A stretch of DNA of 64,000 nucleotides from NCBI RefSeq assembly GCF_042682545.1, contig NZ_JBHUHQ010000016.1, one strand, 5' to 3'. The DNA comes from Ornithinibacillus salinisoli. Its GTDB lineage: Bacteria; Bacillota; Bacilli; Bacillales; Amphibacillaceae. The position numbers were made by a program, and so were the translations under genes. The notes under the pieces were generated by a model. That model was not told the origin of the DNA. It ran no database searches and saw only the letters and a list, made by a program, of their open reading frames with translations. Shown one piece after another: positions 48,909-57,733 of this stretch; within the stretch, counting starts at the first letter, position 1, and each line of letters opens with the position of its first letter.

Positions 48909-51248
48909 ATGCTTGAGGATACTAGTTTTGCGATACATCCAGGAAAAGAACAACAGTCTGGAGCAATGGTATACCGAGACATCGGTAGATTATTAAAATA
49001 TGAATTAATAGATAGTACGTATAGATTCACTTGTGAAAATGGGAACGTAGCGATTCAGTTCTACACTGATTCCATTGTTCGAGTAGTAATGAATCAAAAG
49101 GAACAACCAAAATTAGTTGGTTCAAGAGCAGTTGTGGCTGAACCAGAAAAGGTTAGTATAGAAGAAACAGTTCAAGATGAAACTCTTGTTATTTCAACAG
49201 CGAATGTAGAACTAAATATTACAAAAGATCCGTTTCGATTAACTATTCTTGATCATCAAGGTCGAGAAATTGTTGCAGAAGGGGATCGCGGAATGGCTTA
49301 TCGTGAAAACGGTGAAGTTGTAGCATTTAAAATCATGCACGAAACGGATCACTTTTATGGATTTGGTGAAAAAGCTGGCCATTTAGATAAACGTGGAGAA
49401 GCCTATGAAATGTGGAATTCAGACGTTTATGCGCCACACAACCCGGAAACGAACGCACTATACGAATCGATTCCGTATTTCATGACATTACGAGATGGAA
49501 AAGCACATGGTGTGTTTTTCGATAATACGTACCGTAGTAAATTTGATATGAAATCTTCTGATGACTGTTATACATTTTCAGCAGAAGGTGGCCAATTAGA
49601 TTATTATGTTATGGCAGGCCCTGAACCGAAGACAGTATTGGAGCAATATACGCATATTACTGGTAGAATTCCATTGCCACCAAAATGGTCTTTAGGGTAT
49701 CATCAATCACGTTACAGCTATGAAACGGAACAGGAAGTACGTGACTTGGCGAAGACATTTATAGAAAAAGATATTCCATTAGATGTCATTCATTTAGATA
49801 TTCACTATATGAATGGGTATCGTGTATTCACATTTGATAAAGAGCGTTTTCCAAATCCGGAAAAGCTAGTTGCTGATCTACATGAAATGGGAATTCGTGT
49901 CGTTCCAATTGTGGACCCAGGTGTGAAAAAAGATACGGAATATCCTATCTATCAAGAGGGCGTCAATCAGGATCAATTTTGTAAATATATCGAAGGTGAT
50001 ATATACTTTGGTGAGGTTTGGCCAGGAATTAGTGCCTTCCCAGATTTTACGGATGAAAAGGTACGCAAATGGTGGGGAGAAAAGCATGAGTTCTACACCA
50101 ATATGGGAATCGAAGGAATTTGGAATGACATGAATGAGCCTGCTGTCTTTAATGAAACAAAGACAATGGATGTCAGTGTGATGCATCGTAATGACGGAAA
50201 TCCAACTACACATCGTGAGTTGCATAATGTGTACGGGTTACTAATGGGTGAGTCGACGTATGAAGGTATGAAAGAAAAGCTTCAAGGTAAACGTCCGTTT
50301 CTACTAACTCGTGCGGGATATGCTGGAGTTCAACGCTATGCATCGGTCTGGACAGGAGACAACCGTAGCTTCTGGGAGCATCTTCAAATGTCACTACCAA
50401 TGGTAATGAACCTAGGACTATCTGGTGTAGCCTTTACTGGACCAGATGTGGGTGGTTTTGCCCATGATACAAATGCAGAGCTGTTAACTCGTTGGACCCA
50501 GGTGGGAGCATTTACTCCATTCTTCCGAAACCATTCGGCGATTGGATTCCGTTATCAAGAACCATGGCAGTTTGGTGAAAAGCATGAGGATATTATGAAG
50601 AAATATATTCAAATGCGTTATGAGTGGATGCCTCAGCTTTACTCGTTATTCTATGAGGCAAGCCAAAAAGGTCTACCAGTAATGCGTCCTTTGTTAATGG
50701 AGTACCCAGAAGATGTAAAAACGTACAACTTAAACGATCAATTTATGATAGGCGATAATGTGGTCTTCGCACCTATTTTACAGCCTTCAGTAACAGATCG
50801 TGCCGTATATTTACCGAAAGGCGTTTGGGTTGAATTTTCAACTGGTATTGTTTATGAAGGAGAAAAAACACACCTAATCCATGCAGAACTCGATGAGCTA
50901 CCGATCTTTGTCAGAAAAGGTACTGCGATTATGCAAGGAGAATGGAATTCCAATAAAGATAAAAGATCAAATAAAGTTACAATGAACGTCTATGCAGGCG
51001 TATCAGGTGAAAAATATCGCTTTACTTATTATGATGATGATGGAGAAACATTTGCATACGAAGATGGACAGTATCTAGCCTTAGATGTGGAAGTTACATC
51101 TACTAAGCAGACTGTTGAAATAAAGGTAGTAGATTATAAGGGTGATTTCAAACCAGCTTACCAAGAAATTAATGTAAATGTTATCGGTCTACATGAAGGA
51201 CAAGATGTTATAATAAATGGCGAAAAGCAAAAAACAATTAAACTATAA
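48909..51248 (+). CDS. Alpha-glucosidase, glycoside hydrolase family 31
   Basis: A 779-residue cytosolic enzyme without signal peptide. The N-terminal beta-sandwich is followed by the GH31 barrel with the nucleophile aspartate in WNDMNEPAVF near residues 405-414 and the acid/base in WTGDNRSFWEHL; the GPDVGGFAHDTN loop binds the non-reducing glucose. C-terminal beta domains complete it. It would release glucose from imported maltodextrins or isomaltose-type sugars, together with the GH13 enzyme. AGGAGG precedes the ATG. Confidence 0.9.
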   Translation: MLEDTSFAIHPGKEQQSGAMVYRDIGRLLKYELIDSTYRFTCENGNVAIQFYTDSIVRVVMNQKEQPKLVGSRAVVAEPEKVSIEETVQDETLVISTANVELNITKDPFRLTILDHQGREIVAEGDRGMAYRENGEVVAFKIMHETDHFYGFGEKAGHLDKRGEAYEMWNSDVYAPHNPETNALYESIPYFMTLRDGKAHGVFFDNTYRSKFDMKSSDDCYTFSAEGGQLDYYVMAGPEPKTVLEQYTHITGRIPLPPKWSLGYHQSRYSYETEQEVRDLAKTFIEKDIPLDVIHLDIHYMNGYRVFTFDKERFPNPEKLVADLHEMGIRVVPIVDPGVKKDTEYPIYQEGVNQDQFCKYIEGDIYFGEVWPGISAFPDFTDEKVRKWWGEKHEFYTNMGIEGIWNDMNEPAVFNETKTMDVSVMHRNDGNPTTHRELHNVYGLLMGESTYEGMKEKLQGKRPFLLTRAGYAGVQRYASVWTGDNRSFWEHLQMSLPMVMNLGLSGVAFTGPDVGGFAHDTNAELLTRWTQVGAFTPFFRNHSAIGFRYQEPWQFGEKHEDIMKKYIQMRYEWMPQLYSLFYEASQKGLPVMRPLLMEYPEDVKTYNLNDQFMIGDNVVFAPILQPSVTDRAVYLPKGVWVEFSTGIVYEGEKTHLIHAELDELPIFVRKGTAIMQGEWNSNKDKRSNKVTMNVYAGVSGEKYRFTYYDDDGETFAYEDGQYLALDVEVTSTKQTVEIKVVDYKGDFKPAYQEINVNVIGLHEGQDVIINGEKQKTIKL

Positions 51249-51280
51249 AGTCAGTTAGTAAATAGTAGAGGGTGGAAAAT

Positions 51281-52300
51281 ATGGTAACAATTAAAGATGT
51301 GGCAAAGGCTAGCGGGGTTTCCCCCTCTACAGTATCACGAGTAATCGCAGATAATCCGCGTATAACAGAAGACACGAAGAAAAAAGTTCGAAAAGCAATG
51401 AAACGATTAGGATATCATCCGAATATTAGTGCACGGAATCTAGTTGCGAAGTCAACGAAAGCAATTGGTGTAATTATGCCATCTTCTGCAGATAAAGCAT
51501 TGCAAAACCCGTTTTTCCCGGAAATTTTACGTGGTATTGGCTCAGTCATTCATGATGTGCAGTACTCTATGTCACTATCAACCGGAGAAACCGAAGAAGA
51601 GATCTTTCGAGAAGTGCAAAGAATGGTGTATGGTAGTTATGTGGATGGTGTAATTTTGCTATATTCTCGGGTAAATGATCGTGTCACGAATTTTCTTCGT
51701 GAAAACGAATTTCCGTTCGTTATTGTTGGAAAACCATATGATCACGAAACGGAAATAACCCATGTTGATAATGATAATTTTAGGGCTGGAAAAGAGATTA
51801 CCGAACATCTTATTGCACAAGGGCATAAACGAATTGCGTTTATTGGTGGTTCACGAGAATTAATTGTTACAATGGACCGTGAAGCAGGTTATGAAGCTGC
51901 ATTACAGGGTGCAGGCTTAGAGAATTGTGATGGCTATAAAATACACACAGAGTTTTTAAAATCAGGTGGACGAGAAGCTGTAGAATATTTATTGTCACTA
52001 GAGACACGACCAACCGGTTTAGTTGTTAGTGATGATTTGATCAGTCTAGGTATTCTTGCAAGATTGGAAGAAGCGGGCATCCATGTTCCTCACGATGTGT
52101 CGCTTGTAAGCTTCAATAATGTTTATTTGTCAGAGATAACTCGACCTGCTTTAACAACCGTTGACATTCAAATCTATGAACTAGGTGCGCAATCAGCCAA
52201 AGTGCTAATCGAAAAAACAAAAAATAGAAATGAACCAGCGAAGCGAATAATTATCCCATATCATATTATTAACCGGGATTCCGTGAATGATCTTCGTTAG
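51281..52300 (+). CDS. LacI-family regulator of the maltodextrin operon (MalR-like)
   Basis: A 339-residue repressor. The helix-turn-helix and hinge occupy residues 1-60 (TIKDVAKASGVSPSTVSRVI and HPNISARNL), followed by a periplasmic-binding-protein-like effector domain with the usual TRPALTTVDIQ segment. The GTG at 51272 is in frame, but the ATG at 51281 follows AGAGGGTGG and yields the normal LacI start. It closes the operon and likely binds the AAACGTTT-type sites before mdxE. Confidence 0.88.
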   Translation: MVTIKDVAKASGVSPSTVSRVIADNPRITEDTKKKVRKAMKRLGYHPNISARNLVAKSTKAIGVIMPSSADKALQNPFFPEILRGIGSVIHDVQYSMSLSTGETEEEIFREVQRMVYGSYVDGVILLYSRVNDRVTNFLRENEFPFVIVGKPYDHETEITHVDNDNFRAGKEITEHLIAQGHKRIAFIGGSRELIVTMDREAGYEAALQGAGLENCDGYKIHTEFLKSGGREAVEYLLSLETRPTGLVVSDDLISLGILARLEEAGIHVPHDVSLVSFNNVYLSEITRPALTTVDIQIYELGAQSAKVLIEKTKNRNEPAKRIIIPYHIINRDSVNDLR

Positions 52301-52304
52301 AGAG

Positions 52305-52330
52305 ACCGTCCGTATTGGGCGGTTTTTTTG
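52305..52330 (+). terminator. Terminator of the maltodextrin operon
   Basis: ACCGTCC pairs with GGGCGGT (one G-U pair), followed by seven T residues. Confidence 0.85.
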
Positions 52331-52417
52331 TTTGGGTTGGTTTTTGAGTGGAGGGGAGTGTTGGGTTCGGAATATGGAGTGTAGTCCGAAGTTCGTTGCG
52401 AGTGCGGAATTGTTGCT

Positions 52418-52491
52418 TCTGAGCGAATATTTGAGTTTATGAGCGAATTGTTGTCGGTTCTGAGCGAATATTTAAATTTATGAGCGAATCT
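52418..52491. repeat. Short tandem repeat with TGAGCGAAT core
   Basis: Four copies of TGAGCGAAT occur at 19-22 base steps, arranged as two 41-base compound units starting at 52418 and 52459, the second cut short. Upstream bases (52380-52415) contain weaker relatives. The core and spacing recall the GAGCGAC array at 16510. The rest of the 52331-52657 gap has no gene. Confidence 0.75.
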
Positions 52492-52657
52492 AAACTAATT
52501 CTGCAAGTCACATAACATCATGAGTATAAAAAAGGCAACAGGTATTACTAATATGTCCGCCAATTAAATAAGTAATTTATGAAATACAAGTACAATATAA
52601 TATTATTATTTTTAAATTATTATTTTAATCAGACTATTTTTATGGTATATTAATTAA

Positions 52658-53032
52658 CAATTAAAGAAAGAAGAGTGTAAAAATTTAATATTTTGTAAGC
52701 GTTGTCAATTAGGTGAAACATGCGAAGATCCTCATCGAAAACTTAGATCGGTTAAAAGAAGTGCAAATTTACTTCGAATAAAACATAGAGAACTTTGGTT
52801 CGAGATGAATAAACCTTTTGGATGGGAAGTATTGGAAGTGCGTTATGGCGGTTTAATAATGCGAACGGAAACTGCACAGAGCCGAATAAAACAATGGATC
52901 AATGATAGGATTAATAGAATAGAAGAATTAGAAGAAGAACGCCTTTATTTTGAGGGACCATATCCAATGCCTGAGGGTTCATTGGGCAGAAATATATATA
53001 GAAGAATTGTAACCGCAGGAAATTTAACATAG
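52658..53032 (+). pseudogene. Fragment of a GH20 beta-N-acetylhexosaminidase-like gene (C-terminal part)
   Basis: An open frame of 124 codons without a start codon or ribosome site in its first part. Its only ATG (52805) falls inside the homologous region. The peptide contains LRIKHRELWFEMNKPFGWE, VLEVRYGGLIMRTETAQSR and IEELEEERL, which look like the C-terminal helical part of GH20-type enzymes. The catalytic barrel is absent upstream. This suggests a truncated remnant next to the cell-wall sugar operon. The GH20 match is from memory of the family and moderate. Confidence 0.5.
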
Positions 53033-53207
53033 AAGGGAGGATCTAATCCCTATTATGATAGCTTTCTGCCTCTAATTGAAATAAAAAAACATAAATTAAT
53101 AAAAAAATCTAAATTTATATTTCATAAAACTAAAATTTATGATATATTTAAATAAATCATGCAAATTACCTATTTAACTATTAAATGGGTAAAAAATTTA
53201 CAACAAG

Positions 53208-53221
53208 TGAAAGCGGTATCA
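53208..53221 (+). promoter_or_regulatory. Full-consensus cre site before the cell-wall sugar operon
   Basis: TGAAAGCGGTATCA fits the 14-base cre consensus TGWAANCGNTNWCA at every position, 34 bases before the first start codon. CcpA binding here would place the whole peptidoglycan-sugar operon under carbon catabolite repression. Confidence 0.8.
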
Positions 53222-53255
53222 TTCGTATGAAATTGAAAAGGAGAGGTGTTTCAAG

Positions 53256-53969
53256 ATGGAGAAGAAGAAACATTTAGTTGTTGTCGGAGCTCATTGTGGG
53301 GATGCTGAAATTCAAGCAGGTGCGATTGCTCATAAATATGCAAAAGCTGGTTGGGATGTAACTTTTCTACACTTAACAGCTGGTGAAAAGGGGAATCCCC
53401 CTCATATTTCAGTAGAAGATTATACGAAGCAGAAAATAGAAGAAGCAGAAAAAGTAGCTGAAATATTAGGTGGGAAAAGTATCACATTGGATTATAAAGA
53501 TGCAGAACTTACATTTAGTGATGAGATAATAACACATATTGCTACATTAATGCGCAAATTAAAACCAACTGTAGTTATTACACATTGGGAAAACAGTATT
53601 CATCCAGATCATGCGTTATGCCCAAGACTTCTACAAGCAGCTCAACTAAAAGCAGGTCTTCCTGGATTTGATTTAGATGGTTTGGCACCACATTATTATC
53701 CGTTCTATCACAGTGAAAACTGGGAGGACATGGAAGGCTATGAGCCAGATATTTTTGTAGATGTATCGGATGAATTTGATACATATTTAGAAGCTTTATC
53801 AAACTACTGGTTTATTATGAACTCTTCCTCTTTCCGTTATTATGATTATTACAAAGCACTTGGAACAGTAAGGGGTTGTGTGAATCGTACAAAATACGCT
53901 CAAACTCTTAAGTTCCCTACTGGTGGAAACGTTCGCAAAGGCGGATTTATTCCAGGATTTGAAATATAA
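53256..53969 (+). CDS. PIG-L/LmbE-family N-acetylglucosamine-type deacetylase
   Basis: A 237-residue zinc amidohydrolase. The metal motif is GAHCGDAEI at residues 11-19 (usual form AHPDD/E) with the third ligand in IHPDH near residue 113. Members remove N-acetyl groups from GlcNAc conjugates. There is no signal peptide, so it acts in the cytosol. As first gene of the cell-wall sugar operon it may deacetylate imported GlcNAc- or MurNAc-containing sugars. The cysteine-glycine replacing the usual proline-aspartate in the first motif is a departure from the family. GGAGAGG lies upstream of the ATG. Confidence 0.8.
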   Translation: MEKKKHLVVVGAHCGDAEIQAGAIAHKYAKAGWDVTFLHLTAGEKGNPPHISVEDYTKQKIEEAEKVAEILGGKSITLDYKDAELTFSDEIITHIATLMRKLKPTVVITHWENSIHPDHALCPRLLQAAQLKAGLPGFDLDGLAPHYYPFYHSENWEDMEGYEPDIFVDVSDEFDTYLEALSNYWFIMNSSSFRYYDYYKALGTVRGCVNRTKYAQTLKFPTGGNVRKGGFIPGFEI

Positions 53970-53999
53970 AGGATTACCGACTAGAAAGAAGGTATAACT

Positions 54000-55601
54000 T
54001 TGAAAAATAATAATCTAGCAAAAAAAGTTGGAAAGTTATTAGTGGTTGGATTTGATGGGCTAGAAGTTCCAAAGCACATTAGAGAACTGATCCATGACTA
54101 TCATATTGGTGGCATTATATTATTCGGTCGTAACATTGGAACACCTAGAGAGATCCTTGCTTTAACAACAGATCTTCAGCAAGAGGCTAAAAATGCAGGT
54201 TACACTTATCCTTTATTGATTTGTGTGGATCAAGAAAATGGTGTTGTTCGACGTCTGGGTAAGGGGACTACTATTTTTCCGGGTGCAATGACATTAGGTG
54301 CAACAGAAGATCCGAATCAAGCATATGATATTGGATTTGCTTCTGGGAAAGAGTTAAGAGCACTAGGTATTAACTGGAATCTAGCACCAGTACTCGATGT
54401 AAATAATAATCCTGATAATCCAGTAATAGGTGTCCGATCTTTTGGTGAGTCACCTGACAAGGTAGCTCAGTTTGGACAAGCGGCAATGAAAGGGATGCAG
54501 GATGCTGGGGTTATTACGACATTAAAGCACTTTCCAGGTCATGGTGATACGGATGTTGATTCCCATTTGGATCTTCCAGTGATATCGCATGATAGAAACA
54601 GGTTAGATAAGGTTGAATTATATCCGTTTCAAAAAAGTATCGAAGCTGGAGCTGATACCGTGATGTCAGCACATGTGTATTTTCCTTCCATTGAAACGGA
54701 TCCCGGTGTACCAGCTACTTTATCCGAAAAAGTAATTACGGGACTACTTAGAGAAGAACTTGGATTTAATGGTGTCGTTACAACGGACTGTATGGAAATG
54801 AATGCAATTTCACAGGGTGTTGGTACAGAAAAGGGTGGCGTTCTAGCTGTTAAAGCAGGTGTAGACTTTGTTATGGTATCTCATACTTTTGAAAGACAAG
54901 TCGGTACAATTAAAGAGATTATCGCTGCAGTAGAACGTGGAGAAATTAACGAGAACATGATTAATCAAGCAAATGAGCGAATTAATACACTTCAAGCAAA
55001 ATACGTGAAGTGGGATGATATATCACTTGATAATAATTCTCCTATTCCTACACTTGTTGGAAGTAAGGAACACGAAGAACTTGCTTTTGAGGTGTATAAA
55101 AAGGGTGTAACGATTGTAAAAAACGAAAATATATTGCCTATTCATGTAAAGAATGATGATCGCATTCTTGTAATCTACCCTGATAATGGAACAACGATGC
55201 AAGTAGAGGATAAGCGGTATGCGAACCTAGCGTTAGGAGAAGCTGTAAAGGAATATCACCAAAATGTTGATGTCTATCAGATCTCACAGAAATTAAGCCA
55301 AGAGGAACTAGAATCGATTGGGAAGAAAGCGCAGGATTATGGTGTGATAATCCTAGGCACACTGACAATTACTGCTGGCAGTAAACAAATTCAACTTGCA
55401 GAAAAACTAGTTGAAAGCGGTAAAACATTTATTGTTATTGCCATGAGAAGTCCATATGATCTCGCTTATTTACCAAATGTTCATGCATACCTCAACACAT
55501 ATGAATTTTCTTATCCGGCTTTAAAGGTTGCTGCAGGTGCAATTTTTGGTAAGGAACAGGTAAGTGGAAAACTACCAGTTACGATTAGTTCTATCAAATA
55601 G
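54000..55601 (+). CDS. nagZ: Beta-N-acetylglucosaminidase NagZ, glycoside hydrolase family 3
   Basis: A 533-residue GH3 enzyme that releases GlcNAc from muropeptides or cell-wall disaccharides. The catalytic loop is KHFPGHGDTDVDSHLDLP with the Asp-His acid/base dyad, and the nucleophile aspartate is in TTDCMEMNAI. The second, C-terminal domain runs from about residue 360. Unlike B. subtilis NagZ it has no signal peptide (MKNNNLAKKVGKLLVVG), so it should be cytosolic. The start codon is TTG after AAAGAAGG. Confidence 0.9.
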   Translation: MKNNNLAKKVGKLLVVGFDGLEVPKHIRELIHDYHIGGIILFGRNIGTPREILALTTDLQQEAKNAGYTYPLLICVDQENGVVRRLGKGTTIFPGAMTLGATEDPNQAYDIGFASGKELRALGINWNLAPVLDVNNNPDNPVIGVRSFGESPDKVAQFGQAAMKGMQDAGVITTLKHFPGHGDTDVDSHLDLPVISHDRNRLDKVELYPFQKSIEAGADTVMSAHVYFPSIETDPGVPATLSEKVITGLLREELGFNGVVTTDCMEMNAISQGVGTEKGGVLAVKAGVDFVMVSHTFERQVGTIKEIIAAVERGEINENMINQANERINTLQAKYVKWDDISLDNNSPIPTLVGSKEHEELAFEVYKKGVTIVKNENILPIHVKNDDRILVIYPDNGTTMQVEDKRYANLALGEAVKEYHQNVDVYQISQKLSQEELESIGKKAQDYGVIILGTLTITAGSKQIQLAEKLVESGKTFIVIAMRSPYDLAYLPNVHAYLNTYEFSYPALKVAAGAIFGKEQVSGKLPVTISSIK

Positions 55602-55645
55602 TTACTAGATTCTAAACTAGAAAATTAATTAGTAATCTTTTATTC

Positions 55646-55765
55646 CGTATGTAACGGGCAATAAGTCAGCTCCGCTTCAGTCTAAAAAAAGTGGAGGCAC
55701 AGCTAGCTGACTGTGAAAGTCCGATTCGTAGAGTGAGAAACCCTACTGATTGAAGAGGCACTTTA
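55646..55765 (+). repeat. Dispersed hairpin-forming intergenic repeat, copy 2
   Basis: This shares GTAACGGGC-x-x-TAAGT, GTCCGAT and CTGATTGAAG blocks, in the same order, with 17690-17825. Here AGTCAGCT pairs with AGCTGACT to form a hairpin, and GTAG pairs with CTAC. It lies inside the operon between nagZ and the first permease gene. No gene is present in it. Confidence 0.55.
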
Positions 55766-55786
55766 AAGAAAGGGGTTGAATCCCAA

Positions 55787-56731
55787 GTGGCAGAAAACAC
55801 CATGTCTGGCAATCTTCCAAAGAAGAAGAAACGGCGTTATAACTGGAGAAAGATGAAAATAAATTGGCAGTTATATGTTTTACTCGCACCCGCCTTAATT
55901 TACTTCCTAGTTTTTAAATATTATCCCATGTATGGCCTGCAAATAGCATTTAAAAATTTTCGCGCTGTAGATGGCATATTTGGAAGCGAATGGATTGGGT
56001 TTGATCATTTTGTCAGATTTTTTGAATCCTATTACTTTTGGGATCTAATTAAAAATACCTTAGGAATTAATCTATACGCATTAGCTCTATTTCCCATTTC
56101 AATAATTGTTGCCTTAGCACTTAATGAGTTAAGAGATGGTAAATTCAAGAAAACAGCGCAAACGATAACGTATGCTCCACACTTTATCTCTATTGTAGTT
56201 TTTGTTGGGATGGTTATAGCATTTCTTAATCCTGTAACAGGGATAATTAATAATTTTATTCAATTTTTAGGATTTCAGCCCATTAGTTTTATGACAGAAC
56301 CTGGATGGTTTAAGACCATATTTGTTTGGTCTAATGAATGGCAAAACCTTGGGTGGGGAGCCATTATCTACTTGGCTGCATTAGCTGGAGTAGATCCCCA
56401 GCTTCATGAATCAGCTAAAGTGGATGGGGCGTCTAGGCTGCAACGCATATGGCATATAAATTTGCCTAGCATTATGCCCACTATAATTATTTTACTAATT
56501 TTAAACATGGGCAACATGATGTCTATTGGTTTTGAAAAAATTCTATTAATGCAAAATGAATTAAACCTAGAATCCTCACAAGTTATACAAACTTATGTTT
56601 ATGAAGCAGGTTTATTACATGGGCAATATAGTTATTCAACTGCTGTAGGATTATTTAACTCGGTAATTAATTTCCTAATTTTAATCTTCTTCAACCGCAT
56701 GGCTAGAAGAACGGGTACAAGCTTATGGTAA
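55787..56731 (+). CDS. ABC sugar importer permease, LplB-like
   Basis: A 314-residue membrane protein of the CUT1 LplB/YtcP-system type with six spans. The basic N-terminus (KKKKRRYNWRKMK) precedes the first span; the EAA loop is ESAKVDGASRLQRIWHI. The start is a GTG preceded by AAAGGGG. With the next two genes it forms an importer whose ATPase is encoded elsewhere. The operon context suggests cell-wall-derived oligosaccharides as substrate (inference). Confidence 0.88.
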   Translation: MAENTMSGNLPKKKKRRYNWRKMKINWQLYVLLAPALIYFLVFKYYPMYGLQIAFKNFRAVDGIFGSEWIGFDHFVRFFESYYFWDLIKNTLGINLYALALFPISIIVALALNELRDGKFKKTAQTITYAPHFISIVVFVGMVIAFLNPVTGIINNFIQFLGFQPISFMTEPGWFKTIFVWSNEWQNLGWGAIIYLAALAGVDPQLHESAKVDGASRLQRIWHINLPSIMPTIIILLILNMGNMMSIGFEKILLMQNELNLESSQVIQTYVYEAGLLHGQYSYSTAVGLFNSVINFLILIFFNRMARRTGTSLW

Positions 56732-56744
56732 AGGGGTATCCAAA

Positions 56745-57641
56745 ATGAGTATAAAAGAATCTAAAAACGATAAGGTATTCGATATATGTAATAAATTTTT
56801 AGTTTGGTTTTTCATTGTTATTATATCGTATCCATTAGTATATATCATCAGTGCGTCTATTAGTGACCCACAATATGTGAATTCAGGTGAAATGTGGTTG
56901 TTTCCAAAGGGGATAACGTTTGAAGGTTTTGAACGTGTTTTTCAAAGTAGCGAAATATGGTTGGGATATCGAAATACCATTTTCTATACTTTGTTAGGTA
57001 CATTTATCAATTTAGCTGTCACGTTACCATGTGCCTACGCATTGTCTAGACAAGAATTAATTGGAAGAAATGTGATTATGGCTTTACTAGTTTTCACCAT
57101 GTTCTTTGAAGGAGGATTAATCCCAACATACTTACTTGTTCGTGACCTAGGCATGATCAATACCGTATGGGCTATGGTATTACCTAGTGCTGCTGCAATG
57201 TGGAATATCATTGTTACCATGACATTCTTTAAAGTGAGTATACCAAGAGGATTGGAAGAAGCAGCTGAAATTGATGGTGCTTCTCAAATAAGAACTTTCT
57301 TTCAAATAGTATTACCACTATCAGCACCTATTATCGCTGTAATGGCTTTATTTTACGGAGTGGGACATTGGAATCAGTATTTCGGTGCATTAATTTACTT
57401 GCAAGATAGGGAACTATTTCCATTACAGCTTTTCTTAAGGGAAATACTTGTTCAACAACAGATAACTGCTGAATTGATGCAACAAAGCGGGACAGCAGAA
57501 GCTTTAAGTGAACATGCAAGAATTGCAGACATAATTAAATATGCAGTAATGATTGTATCCGCAGCACCATTACTAATTGTTTATCCATTCTTACAACGCT
57601 TCTTCCTTAAGGGCGTTATGATTGGATCGATTAAAGGCTAA
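56745..57641 (+). CDS. ABC sugar importer permease, LplC/YtcP-like
   Basis: A 298-residue membrane protein with six spans and the EAA loop LEEAAEIDGASQIRTFFQI. The long extracellular loop near residues 228-265 (FLREILVQQQ and onwards) is typical of the LplC/YtcP subgroup. It lies 13 bases after its partner permease gene. The ribosome site is AAGGGG. Confidence 0.88.
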   Translation: MSIKESKNDKVFDICNKFLVWFFIVIISYPLVYIISASISDPQYVNSGEMWLFPKGITFEGFERVFQSSEIWLGYRNTIFYTLLGTFINLAVTLPCAYALSRQELIGRNVIMALLVFTMFFEGGLIPTYLLVRDLGMINTVWAMVLPSAAAMWNIIVTMTFFKVSIPRGLEEAAEIDGASQIRTFFQIVLPLSAPIIAVMALFYGVGHWNQYFGALIYLQDRELFPLQLFLREILVQQQITAELMQQSGTAEALSEHARIADIIKYAVMIVSAAPLLIVYPFLQRFFLKGVMIGSIKG

Positions 57642-57733
57642 TGTAAGCCAAGGAGGTGAGGTGAGCAACTAGTAATAGAAAGTTAGATTTATTATTGTTG
57701 TAAAATTATTGAGATAAAAGGGGAGAATTCGAA

